Positions 1-6,667 of a DNA stretch of 11,031 nt are shown here, piece by piece. Each line of letters starts with the position of its first letter. Position 1 is the stretch's first letter. A program made the position numbers and the translations under genes. A model generated the notes under the pieces. The model was not told the origin of the DNA. It saw nothing but the letters and a program-made list of their open reading frames with translations, and did no database searches. Source of the stretch: Candidatus Latescibacterota bacterium (GTDB lineage Bacteria; Latescibacterota; UBA2968; UBA8231); contig DPVW01000494.1 of NCBI GenBank assembly GCA_003529325.1, positions 3,468 to 14,498 on the forward strand. The letters run 5' to 3'.

Positions 1-55
1 CTCCTTCGGATTTGGCGGCCACAATGCGGCCCTCCTCTTTGGCCGAGCTGCCTGA
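1..55 (+). CDS. fabF: 3-oxoacyl-ACP synthase II, C-terminal end (partial)
   Basis: Only the last 17 codons (2-52) and the TGA stop (53-55) of this gene are in the window; base 1 is the end of a preceding codon. The peptide contains Phe-Gly-Phe-Gly-Gly-His-Asn, the glycine-rich C-terminal loop typical of FabF/KAS II, followed by a short hydrophobic strand and a stop a few residues later, as in the family. FabF condenses malonyl-ACP with acyl-ACP during cytosolic fatty acid elongation. The active-site cysteine and histidines lie outside the window. It ends 9 bases before the rnc start, and the rnc ribosome binding site overlaps its stop codon, which suggests translational coupling. An acpP-fabF-rnc order is known from several non-proteobacterial phyla. 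The assignment rests on a short but very characteristic motif. Confidence 0.85.
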   Translation, partial: SFGFGGHNAALLFGRAA

Positions 56-57
56 GG
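54..57 (+). promoter_or_regulatory. Ribosome binding site supporting the TTG start of rnc
   Basis: GAGG lies 7 bases upstream of the TTG at 65 and overlaps the fabF stop codon (53-55). No ATG is in frame before the conserved RNase III domain, and the next in-frame alternative (GTG at 89) has no purine-rich sequence before it. This site therefore decides the start in favour of TTG 65. Confidence 0.6.
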
Positions 58-64
58 CGACACG

Positions 65-871
65 TTGACACCAACCCTCTCGGTTCCTGTGGTTCAGACT
101 CCCGCCCACCGCAGCGGTGGATGGTTTCGCGCCGCCCTCCGGCTGCTCTCTCTCCGGCCGTCGATCCCCGAACTCAACCGCAAGCAGATCCGTGCCGTGG
201 AGCGGCGGTTGCACTATCGCTTCCGCGATCCTGTGCATCTGGCACAGGCCCTCAAGCACCGTTCGTGGGTCTACGCCAACGACGGCGACGGCATCGACTC
301 CAACGAGCGTCTCGAATATCTGGGTGACGCCGTACTCGACGTCATCGTCGCCGACTTCCTCTATCGCCGTCACCCTGATCTTCGCGAGGGTGATCTGACG
401 CAGATGAAATCTGTCGCTGTGAGTCGTGCCGTATTGGCGCGTCGAGCACGCACGATCGATCTGGGTCGCCACGTCCTGCTGAGCTCAGAGGAACGGGATG
501 CCGGCGGTGACGATCAGGACTCGATTCTCAGTGATGCTTTCGAGTCGGTTATCGGTGCTATCTACATCGACGGCGGATTCGTCCCGGTGCGCCGATTCAT
601 CGAGAGCGTGGTACTGCATGATATCGACGAGCTCGGGCGTCGCGAGGATTTCATCAACTTCAAGAGCAAGCTCCTGGAGCATGTGCAGGGCCAGGGTGCC
701 GGCCATCCGAAGTATCTAGTTCAGGACGAGCAGGGCCCAGATCACGAGAAGGTCTTCAGTATCGATGTCAGTGTTACCGGTGAGACCCTGGGCAGTGGCC
801 AGGGGTGCTCCAAGAAAGAAGCCCAGCAGATGGCAGCTCGCGACGCTTTGCAGAAGCTTGGCCAGATCTAG
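65..871 (+). CDS. rnc: Ribonuclease III
   Basis: A 268-residue double-strand-specific endoribonuclease that processes rRNA precursors and structured mRNAs in the cytosol. The endonuclease domain spans about residues 42-180 and holds the signature NERLEYLGDAVLD at 80-92. Expected metal-binding and catalytic acids are present: E81, E84 and D88, then D157 and E160 in ILSDAFESVIGA. A double-stranded-RNA-binding domain covers about 197-266, ending in the usual SKKEAQQMAARDAL helix. The protein is roughly 40 residues longer at the N terminus than E. coli RNase III, with a basic, low-conservation leader before the domain. The start is a TTG with GAGG 7 bases upstream. It follows fabF by 9 bases. The TAG stop (869-871) lies inside the left end of a long palindrome that fills the gap to the next gene. 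Confidence 0.97.
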   Translation: MTPTLSVPVVQTPAHRSGGWFRAALRLLSLRPSIPELNRKQIRAVERRLHYRFRDPVHLAQALKHRSWVYANDGDGIDSNERLEYLGDAVLDVIVADFLYRRHPDLREGDLTQMKSVAVSRAVLARRARTIDLGRHVLLSSEERDAGGDDQDSILSDAFESVIGAIYIDGGFVPVRRFIESVVLHDIDELGRREDFINFKSKLLEHVQGQGAGHPKYLVQDEQGPDHEKVFSIDVSVTGETLGSGQGCSKKEAQQMAARDALQKLGQI

Positions 872-1035
872 TGCCGTGCCTCGGAACAATCCTTGTATTC
901 GGCCGCCGGGGCATCCCGGCTCGCGGCGTTGCGCTCGCTCCGCGTATTGCACCAATACGCATCCCTCGCGCGCCTTGCGACCCGGGCGCCGCGACGCCCG
1001 AATTCTACAAGGCTATTTCCGAGACACGTCACTAG
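868..1035. repeat. 168-base imperfect palindrome (MITE-like or structured RNA element)
   Basis: This element fills nearly all of the 176-base gap between rnc and the lipM-like gene. It begins CTAGTG and ends CACTAG. The outer 30 bases of each arm (868-897 against 1006-1035) match at 25 of 30 positions. The centre is an 8-base perfect stem (942-949 with 953-960) around a CAC loop. The intervening arms are GC-rich and partly complementary. Each arm can instead form its own hairpin (905-910 with 915-920, and 983-988 with 995-1000), giving a stem with three hairpins. The palindrome stops exactly at the CTAG ends. No T-run follows, so it is not a standard intrinsic terminator on the plus strand. 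No transposase is nearby and no second copy was noticed in the window. It could be a non-autonomous palindromic repeat or a transcribed RNA structure; both readings are inference. Confidence 0.75.
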
Positions 1036-1047
1036 CCTCCAGGACTC

Positions 1048-1872
1048 ATGTCATCCCTGCGGTTCGTGCACACCGGCGCAATGAGCGCAGCGCTGAACAT
1101 GGCCGTCGATGACGTTCTTCTCGACGCCGCGCGGGCGGGTGCCGGACCGATTCTCCGCACCTATCATTGGCAGCCTCCCGCCGTAAGCCTCGGGTATGGT
1201 CAACGTGTCGATGAGGCCATCGATGTCGAAGCCTGTCGCGCCCTGGGTCTCGATCTGGTTCGGCGCACAACAGGGGGCCGTGCCGTCCTGCACTGGAACG
1301 AGCTCACCTACAGTTTTCATTGCGCCGTTGGCGAGGGTCCCGCGGCACATCCCCTGCACGAGTCATCGCGCATTCTGGGAGAGTGTCTCGCCGATGGCCT
1401 GAGGCGTTTTGGCGTCGACGCGAAAATCGAGCGGGGTTCCTCACCCGCTCATGGACGTAGTGGTGCCTGTTTCGCCAGCACGGCCCGTTGGGAATTAACG
1501 TGTGGTGGCCGCAAACTCGTCGGCAGCGCCCAGCGGCGCACGCGTGGTGCACTGCTGCAACACGGCTCGATTCTCGTTGGTGCCGAGCATCTGCAACTGG
1601 CGGATCTGCTTCCCGAGTCGTCACCGGCAGAGAGCCCGCTTATGCTGGCTAGTACACACTTGGCAGAATGTGTGGCAGGCGCAGTGGATACCGATGCCCT
1701 TGCCTCCTGCCTGGCGCAGGCCTTTGCCGATCGTCTGGACCTGTCCACTCAAGAGAGGACACTCACCGACATGGAAATCGGACAGGCAGCTACGCTCGTC
1801 GAGCAGGTCTACGGCAACGACGCGTACACCTTTCGCCTCCGCGCACATCCAGCCCGTGTGAGGCAGGCATGA
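1048..1872 (+). CDS. lipM: Octanoyltransferase LipM-like (lipoate/biotin protein ligase family)
   Basis: A 274-residue protein of the BPL/LplA/LipB fold. It probably moves octanoyl groups from acyl-ACP to a lipoyl-domain protein such as GcvH, the first step of lipoate assembly. Visible motifs are [11 protein letters not shown] at 72-82 followed by ELTYSF, GACF with C141 in the place of the LipM catalytic cysteine, and [10 protein letters not shown] then LLQHGSIL at 155-175, which closely match B. subtilis LipM. The cysteine argues against an ATP-dependent LplA ligase, which lacks it. The C-terminal tail is basic and family-like. The start at 1048 is kept because residues 4-10 align with the family N terminus, although the AGGA before it (1041-1044) is only 3 bases away. 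It follows the palindrome and overlaps dppD by 4 bases (ATGA). LipM or LipL specificity cannot be separated by eye. Confidence 0.8.
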   Translation: MSSLRFVHTGAMSAALNMAVDDVLLDAARAGAGPILRTYHWQPPAVSLGYGQRVDEAIDVEACRALGLDLVRRTTGGRAVLHWNELTYSFHCAVGEGPAAHPLHESSRILGECLADGLRRFGVDAKIERGSSPAHGRSGACFASTARWELTCGGRKLVGSAQRRTRGALLQHGSILVGAEHLQLADLLPESSPAESPLMLASTHLAECVAGAVDTDALASCLAQAFADRLDLSTQERTLTDMEIGQAATLVEQVYGNDAYTFRLRAHPARVRQA

Positions 1873-2852
1873 CCGAAGCGGCGACTCCTATCCTTGAAGT
1901 TCGTGATCTGTGCACCTCATTCCATACCGACGAGGGGGAAGGCCGGGCCGTCGATGGTGTCAGTTTCCATCTCAAACGAGGAGAAACTCTCGGCCTTGTT
2001 GGGGAGAGTGGCTGTGGCAAGAGTGTTACGGCGCTGTCGATCCTGCGTCTGGTGGCTCCACCCGGTCGTATCGGCTCTGGCCAAATCCTGTTGTCTGGAC
2101 GCGATCTGCTGGCCCTGTCGGAGCCGGACATGCGCCGCGTCCGGGGTGACGAGGTGGCCATGATTTTCCAGGAGCCCATGTCGAGTCTGAATCCGGTACT
2201 GACTTGTGGCTGTCAGATCGAGGAGGCGGTTCGGTTGCACCAGGGTGGATCCAGAAAGGAGGCCAAGGAGCGAGCGATTGAGATGATGCGTCTCGTCGGC
2301 ATTCCAGCCCCCGAACAGCGGGTCGACGAATTTCCACATCAACTCAGTGGCGGCATGCGTCAGCGTGTAATGATCGCCATCGCCCTGTCCTGCAACCCTG
2401 ATGTGCTGATCGCCGATGAACCGACAACGGCCCTCGATGTGACGATTCAGGCGCAGATTCTCGAACTACTCGCGCACTTGCAGCAGGAGCTTCACATGGC
2501 CATCCTGATGATTACCCACGATCTGGGTGTCGTCGCCGAGGTGGCGGACCGGGTGGCAGTGATGTACGCCGGCCAGATCGTCGAAACGGCGACGACGGCC
2601 GACCTCTTCGCTGCCCCACAACATCCGTATACACGCGGATTGCTGGCCTCGATTCCGCATCTCGATGGGGACCAGGAACGGTTGGAGGTGATCCCAGGTC
2701 GCGTGCCAGAGGCGACATCTTTCCCCCAAGGTTGCCGATTCCATCCTCGCTGTTCGCTGGCAGAAGCAGCCTGCAAAGCGACGGCACAGCACCTGGAGAC
2801 CTGCGATGCAGGGCACCAAGTCCGTTGTCGCAGGGCGCCGGTCGATGGCTGA
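1869..2852 (+). CDS. dppD: Dipeptide/oligopeptide ABC transporter ATP-binding protein (DppD/OppD type)
   Basis: A 327-residue cytoplasmic ATPase that would power uptake of peptides or related solutes (nickel and some sugars in relatives) as one half of a DppD-DppF heterodimer. Walker A is GESGCGKS at 45-52, the Q-loop glutamine is Q101 in [10 protein letters not shown], the signature is LSGGMRQR at 159-166, Walker B is VLIADEP at 179-185 and the H-loop histidine is H217. The C-terminal oligopeptide-transporter extension carries C289, C295, C302 and C320, the spacing that binds a [4Fe-4S] cluster in characterised DppD proteins. The start is the ATG at 1869 with GAGG 5 bases upstream, overlapping the lipM stop; the reading frame is open further upstream, but that part only shadows lipM. 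It overlaps the next ATPase gene by 8 bases. Substrate cannot be told from the sequence. Confidence 0.95.
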   Translation: MTEAATPILEVRDLCTSFHTDEGEGRAVDGVSFHLKRGETLGLVGESGCGKSVTALSILRLVAPPGRIGSGQILLSGRDLLALSEPDMRRVRGDEVAMIFQEPMSSLNPVLTCGCQIEEAVRLHQGGSRKEAKERAIEMMRLVGIPAPEQRVDEFPHQLSGGMRQRVMIAIALSCNPDVLIADEPTTALDVTIQAQILELLAHLQQELHMAILMITHDLGVVAEVADRVAVMYAGQIVETATTADLFAAPQHPYTRGLLASIPHLDGDQERLEVIPGRVPEATSFPQGCRFHPRCSLAEAACKATAQHLETCDAGHQVRCRRAPVDG

Positions 2853-3831
2853 AAATACCCCCGACGCGCCGATCATCGAGACCAAGGGACTGACCAAGCA
2901 TTTCCCCGTAAACCGTGGCGTCTGGGGCAAGCCGACGGCGCAGGTAAGGGCTGTAGAGGCTGTCAGTCTGCAGATCCTTCCAGGAGAAACCCTGGGAGTT
3001 GTGGGGGAGAGTGGTTGCGGCAAAACGACCTTGGGACGTTTGATCTTGCGACTCCTCGACGCAACATCAGGTGAGGTGTACTTTAGGGGGCGGAATCTCG
3101 GGGAACTGGAGGCGCGTGAACTTCGCAATCTGCGTCGTCGCATGCAGATCGTATTTCAGGATCCGTATAGTTCCCTGAATCCGCGGATGAGAGTGGGTAC
3201 CCTGATCGGTGAGGGGCTCAAGGTCCATCGGATAGCCCGCGGACGGGAGGTTGCGGACCGGGTCGAACAACTGCTGACCATGGTCGGTTTGCCGGTGAGC
3301 GCCGCGGCGCGTTTCCCGCACGAATTCAGTGGGGGGCAACGGCAAAGAATCGGCATCGCCAGAGCTCTGGCCGTCGAGCCAGAGTTCATCGTTGCTGACG
3401 AACCTGTGTCCGCCCTCGACGTATCCGTGCAGGCGCAGATCGTCAACCTGCTGCAGGATATTCAGCGGGACCTCGGGCTTACCTACCTGTTCATCGCCCA
3501 CGACCTGAGTGTGGTGCGGCATATTGCCGACCGCGTCGCCGTCATGTATCTGGGGCGAGTCGTGGAGTTGGCGAGTCGGGATCAGCTGTTCAGTTCCCCG
3601 TCCCATCCTTACACGCGCGCCTTGTTGTCGGCAGTACCCGTGCCCGATCCAATGGCGCGACGACAGCGGGTTGTGCTTACAGGTGATGTACCAAGTCCTT
3701 CGCGGGTCCCTTCGGGGTGCCCGTTTCACCCGCGGTGTCCCGAGGCGATCGACGCCTGCCGCCGCGAGGTACCCGAACTGGCCGACCCCGGGGACGGGCG
3801 TCGAGTGGCCTGCCTGCTACGTACCCCTTAG
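2845..3831 (+). CDS. dppF: Dipeptide/oligopeptide ABC transporter ATP-binding protein (DppF/OppF type)
   Basis: A 328-residue partner ATPase of the preceding DppD-like protein. Walker A is GESGCGKT at 54-61, the Q-loop is Q105 in [11 protein letters not shown], the signature is FSGGQRQR at 161-168, Walker B is FIVADEP at 181-187, and the H-loop is H219. The DppF-type N-terminal insertion (about 22-34) precedes the first core strand. The C-terminal extension also has four cysteines (C292, C298, C305, C323), so an iron-sulphur site is possible here too. ATG 2845 is chosen: it overlaps the dppD stop by 8 bases, has AGGG at 2832-2835, and gives a normal N-terminal length. An earlier in-frame ATG at 2806 would add 13 basic residues lying entirely over dppD. 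No permease or solute-binding gene lies within the window on either side. Confidence 0.95.
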   Translation: MAENTPDAPIIETKGLTKHFPVNRGVWGKPTAQVRAVEAVSLQILPGETLGVVGESGCGKTTLGRLILRLLDATSGEVYFRGRNLGELEARELRNLRRRMQIVFQDPYSSLNPRMRVGTLIGEGLKVHRIARGREVADRVEQLLTMVGLPVSAAARFPHEFSGGQRQRIGIARALAVEPEFIVADEPVSALDVSVQAQIVNLLQDIQRDLGLTYLFIAHDLSVVRHIADRVAVMYLGRVVELASRDQLFSSPSHPYTRALLSAVPVPDPMARRQRVVLTGDVPSPSRVPSGCPFHPRCPEAIDACRREVPELADPGDGRRVACLLRTP

Positions 3832-3836
3832 GGGTA
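3822..3836 (+). other. Short perfect hairpin over the dppF stop codon
   Basis: TACCCCT and AGGGGTA are exact reverse complements separated by a single T, so a 6-base stem with a 3-base loop is possible. It contains the dppF stop TAG (3829-3831). No T-run follows, so it is not an intrinsic terminator by sequence; it might protect the 3' end of an mRNA or be chance. Confidence 0.35.
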
Positions 3837-3863
3837 TCCTGCCGGCGCCTTGCCAAACGCACC

Positions 3864-3870
3864 AGGAGAG
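3864..3870 (+). promoter_or_regulatory. Ribosome binding site of the ppiD-like gene
   Basis: AGGAGAG, one of the strongest Shine-Dalgarno matches in the window, lies 10 bases before ATG 3881. The second of the two adjacent ATG codons (3884) would put it 13 bases away, so 3881 is preferred. Confidence 0.6.
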
Positions 3871-3880
3871 CTGACGCCTT

Positions 3881-5704
3881 ATGATGACCAAATTACGCGA
3901 GAGCACGGGCCTGATCATGTGGTTCGTTATCGCCGCTTTCGTGGGACTTATCGTTGTCGAGTGGGGAGCCGATTTCTCTGGCACGTCCGGCTCTCGTGGA
4001 ACCGACGTCGTCGGTTCGATCAACGGTGACGAGATCCCTCTGCGCCAGTTCCAGGACGCCCTGAGCAACGCCGCCCGTCAGCGTCGTGATGCGGGTGGTG
4101 GAGACGGCCAGCTCGTGCGTGAAGTTTGGGACTCGATGGTCTACGAATCTCTGATTCGGCAGAAGGTCGAAGAGATGGGCATCCAGATTTCCGATGAGGA
4201 GCTTGCCTACTTCACCCGCCTGGATCCACCCCAGGCCGTGCAGCAACTGTCGGTGTTCCTCAACGAGGAGGGTGAGTTCGACCCGGTGTCCTACCAGCAG
4301 TTTCTCGTGGATCCAACGACGCATTCCGAAGAGAGCAACCGTGCCTTCATCTTGCAGGTGGAGAGCATGATCCGCAGCCAGTTGCTCAATCAGCGTCTGC
4401 AAGGCTTGTTGCTGGAAACGGTGCGGGTTACGCCTCAGGAACTGCGTCAGTATTACATCGAACAGAACGAGAAGGTCACCCTCGATTATGTCTACGTCGC
4501 GGCGAGCACCGTAGAGGATTCCACCATCAGCCTCACGGAAGCAGACATCCAGTCGAAATATGAAGAGATGGCGCCGCAACTGCAGCACCCTGACCAGGTG
4601 CGGGTATCGTTCGTGTTGTTTCCGCGAGTGTCAAGTGCTGCCGACTCGACTGCCATCGAAGAGGAAGCACATCGTCTACGCCGAGAGATCGTTGACGGGG
4701 GTGCGGATTTCGCCGACATGGCCACCGCCGTGTCCGAGGATGAGGGCTCTGCCGCCAACGGGGGCGAACTCGGCGCCTTTGGCCGTGGCTCCATGGTTCC
4801 TGAGTTCGAGGCGGTTGCCTTCGCGCTCGCTCCGGGCGAGGTGTCGGAGCCGCTGAAGACCGTATATGGCTGGCATCTCATCCTGACGGAAGAGATCTTG
4901 CCTGCCACAGACGAGTCCCCGGAGGAGCGCGTTCGGGCTCGCCATATCCTGCTCAAGTTCCGCCCTTCGCCTAAGACGGAAGAGGTGGCGCTCGAGGCAG
5001 CAGAAGCATTTCAGCAGCTGACCCTCGATCGGGGCCTGAGTGCGGCCGCCGCCATCGAGGCGCTGGAGGTACGCGATCCGGGTTGGGTCAGTGAGGGGGG
5101 TGGGCTCGAAGGACTTGGCGCGGGCACGCAATGGATCGTCAGTCGCTTCTTCGACAGTGAGGTTGGTGAGATCAGCCCAGTAGGTAGCACCGATGCTGGT
5201 TATTTTGTAGCTGCCCTCGCCGAGCGTCGTGCAGAGGGTGTCACCCCCCTGGAGGAAGCGCGGCAACAGGTGGAATGGGCTGTGCGGTCCAGTCGCCGGT
5301 CTGAGGTTGCAGGCGAGCAGTTGCAGAGCGTCCGTCAAGCCGTCGTCGCTGGGGCGAAGTTTGCCGCCGTGTCCAACGATGCGGGGCTGGAAGTGCGCAC
5401 GGGTGGTCCCTTTTCGCGTACGGATTTTGTCCCTGGAGCGGGTCGCGGCAGCCGTTTTATCGGTGCTGCCTTCGAACTGTCCGTCGGCCAGATCAGCGAC
5501 GTGGTGGTGCAGAACAATGGCGCCTATCTGTTGCGTCTGACCGAGCGGCCATCTATCGACGAGTCGGCATTCGCCGAGGCACGCGTCGAGGTGGAAGCCG
5601 AGTTGCTACAGGCGCGCCGCAATGAAGCTCTGCAGACCTGGTTTGTGCAGATTTTCGAGAGTGCCGACATCGAGGACCATCGCCACCTGTTCTACTCCTT
5701 CTGA
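3881..5704 (+). CDS. ppiD: PpiD-like membrane-anchored periplasmic peptidyl-prolyl isomerase/chaperone
   Basis: A 607-residue SurA/PpiD-type folding factor, probably anchored in the inner membrane and facing the periplasm, where it would assist exported proteins. One uncleaved transmembrane helix is seen at about 11-29. A SurA-like N-terminal chaperone region covers about 40-195. Three parvulin-like modules follow: about 239-340 (GGELGAFGRGSMVPEF, then GWHLILTEE), about 350-449 (starting VRARHILLKF), and a shorter third at about 487-556 (FELSVGQISDVV, then GAYLLRLTER). The first lacks the histidine of the opening ARHIL motif (F244 instead). The second keeps it (H355) but lacks the closing histidine. 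Prolyl isomerase activity is therefore doubtful, as for E. coli PpiD, whose parvulin domain is inactive. The length is near E. coli PpiD (623). It follows dppF by 49 bases and precedes the reductase gene by 20. Confidence 0.88.
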   Translation: MMTKLRESTGLIMWFVIAAFVGLIVVEWGADFSGTSGSRGTDVVGSINGDEIPLRQFQDALSNAARQRRDAGGGDGQLVREVWDSMVYESLIRQKVEEMGIQISDEELAYFTRLDPPQAVQQLSVFLNEEGEFDPVSYQQFLVDPTTHSEESNRAFILQVESMIRSQLLNQRLQGLLLETVRVTPQELRQYYIEQNEKVTLDYVYVAASTVEDSTISLTEADIQSKYEEMAPQLQHPDQVRVSFVLFPRVSSAADSTAIEEEAHRLRREIVDGGADFADMATAVSEDEGSAANGGELGAFGRGSMVPEFEAVAFALAPGEVSEPLKTVYGWHLILTEEILPATDESPEERVRARHILLKFRPSPKTEEVALEAAEAFQQLTLDRGLSAAAAIEALEVRDPGWVSEGGGLEGLGAGTQWIVSRFFDSEVGEISPVGSTDAGYFVAALAERRAEGVTPLEEARQQVEWAVRSSRRSEVAGEQLQSVRQAVVAGAKFAAVSNDAGLEVRTGGPFSRTDFVPGAGRGSRFIGAAFELSVGQISDVVVQNNGAYLLRLTERPSIDESAFAEARVEVEAELLQARRNEALQTWFVQIFESADIEDHRHLFYSF

Positions 5705-5724
5705 CAGTCGAGGAAATACAACCG

Positions 5725-6636
5725 ATGCCAGCCCAACCCGGTAGCACGCAGATCGGCTTCGTCGGCCTGGGGATCATGGGTGCACCCATGGCCGAGCACC
5801 TGATCAAGGCGGGATTTTCACTGAAGGTCTACAATCGCACCGATCGGCCGCGCGTACAGCAGGTCGTAGAAGCGGGTGGCCAACGTGTGGACACGCCACA
5901 AGCAGCGGCTGAAGGCAGCGATGTGATCATCACGATCGTTACCGATACGCCTGATGTGGAGAGTGTGATCCTTGGGGCAGAGGGCATCATTCACAGCGTC
6001 AAGAAGGGCGCCACCGTCATCGACATGAGTACGATTTCCCCGCGTGTGACGCAAGAGATCGCGGCGACACTGCGGGACAAGGGTGTGGACATGCTCGATG
6101 CGCCCGTCAGCGGCGGCGATGTTGGGGCGCAGAACGCGACACTGTCCATCATGGTTGGTGGCGAGCAGCAGGTGTTCGATGCCTGTCTGCCGGTGTTTGA
6201 GGCGATGGGCAAAAATATCAATCTCATCGGCGGCAATGGCGCCGGTCAGACGACGAAGGCCTGTAACCAGATCGCCGTGGCGGGTGCCAACATCGCTATG
6301 GCGGAGGCGCTGATGCTGGCGGCGGCGTCCGACCTCGATGTCGGCAAGGTCGTCGATGCCATCAGTGGTGGCGCCGCCGGTTCGTGGCAACTTACCAACC
6401 TGGGGCCAAGGATCGTCGCCGGCGATTTTGCCCCTGGATTCATGGTGCGTCTGCAGCAGAAAGATCTCAAGCTCGTCATGGCGGCGGCCAATGACGTCAA
6501 GTTGGCGCTGCCCGGTGTGAGTCTGGCACACCAGTACTTCAACATCGTCGAGCGCCTTGGGTGCGCCGAGGAAGGCACGCAGGCGCTGATCAAAGCATAC
6601 GAGGCTCAGGCTGGGAAGGAAGCGCGGGCGTCGTAG
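5725..6636 (+). CDS. garR: 2-hydroxy-3-oxopropionate reductase-like (beta-hydroxyacid dehydrogenase family)
   Basis: A 303-residue NAD(P)-dependent oxidoreductase of the 3-hydroxyisobutyrate dehydrogenase/tartronate semialdehyde reductase family. The N-terminal Rossmann motif GFVGLGIMG is at 11-19, the substrate-binding motif DAPVSGGDVGAQ at 125-136, and the catalytic lysine is K178 in GQTTKACNQI with N182 one turn on. A C-terminal helical domain contains MVRLQQKDL (240-248), also typical. Length matches the family. The closest recognisable subtype is GarR, which reduces tartronate semialdehyde to glycerate, but the substrate is not certain from sequence: hydroxyisobutyrate or succinate semialdehyde reductases share all these motifs. 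After the first Rossmann strand pair, an arginine at 38 (YNRT) hints at NADP preference. The start ATG has GAGGA 10 bases upstream. It is followed by NAD kinase after 31 bases. Confidence 0.88.
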   Translation: MPAQPGSTQIGFVGLGIMGAPMAEHLIKAGFSLKVYNRTDRPRVQQVVEAGGQRVDTPQAAAEGSDVIITIVTDTPDVESVILGAEGIIHSVKKGATVIDMSTISPRVTQEIAATLRDKGVDMLDAPVSGGDVGAQNATLSIMVGGEQQVFDACLPVFEAMGKNINLIGGNGAGQTTKACNQIAVAGANIAMAEALMLAAASDLDVGKVVDAISGGAAGSWQLTNLGPRIVAGDFAPGFMVRLQQKDLKLVMAAANDVKLALPGVSLAHQYFNIVERLGCAEEGTQALIKAYEAQAGKEARAS

Positions 6637-6657
6637 ACGTCGCGCGCGATCGGTTGC

Positions 6658-6663
6658 GGGGGA
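6658..6663 (+). promoter_or_regulatory. Ribosome binding site supporting the GTG start of nadK
   Basis: GGGGGA lies 4 bases upstream of GTG 6668. The overlapping ATG at 6663 is in another frame and reaches a stop after five codons, so GTG is the start. Confidence 0.5.
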
Positions 6664-6667
6664 TGCC

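Noticed and set aside
868..1035. Cloverleaf-like fold read as a tRNA or tmRNA gene
   Set aside because: The length is 168 bases, the outer stem is 30 bases, and no T-loop consensus, anticodon-type seven-base loop or CCA end is present.
868..1035. Intrinsic terminator after rnc
   Set aside because: The bases after the stem (from 1036) are CCTCCAGG with no T-run, and the arms are far longer than a normal terminator.
765..1112. Short reading frames on both strands across the rnc-lipM gap (for example 765-1112 plus and 716-955 minus)
   Set aside because: They run through the palindrome and the ends of two real genes. Their translations are Arg- and Ala-rich with no recognisable domain.
1668..1868. 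N-terminal extension of dppD
   Set aside because: It lies wholly over lipM in another frame, is Cys- and Arg-rich, and the ATPase family starts at about the ATG at 1869, which has a good ribosome binding site.
2806..2844. Earlier ATG for dppF
   Set aside because: It would add 13 residues over dppD; ATG 2845 gives a normal family N terminus and a better-placed ribosome binding site.
3893..4588. 231-codon open frame antisense to ppiD
   Set aside because: It mirrors a clear coding gene in GC-rich DNA and has no domain or convincing start. The same applies to long antisense frames at 2466-3143, 3067-3729, 4676-5338 and 5818-6531, and to 9850-10377 opposite prpD.
5681..5704. C-terminal aromatic ending (FYSF) of the PpiD-like protein as an outer-membrane-protein signal
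   Set aside because: The protein has an N-terminal membrane anchor and parvulin modules, not a beta-barrel, so the final Phe is probably chance.
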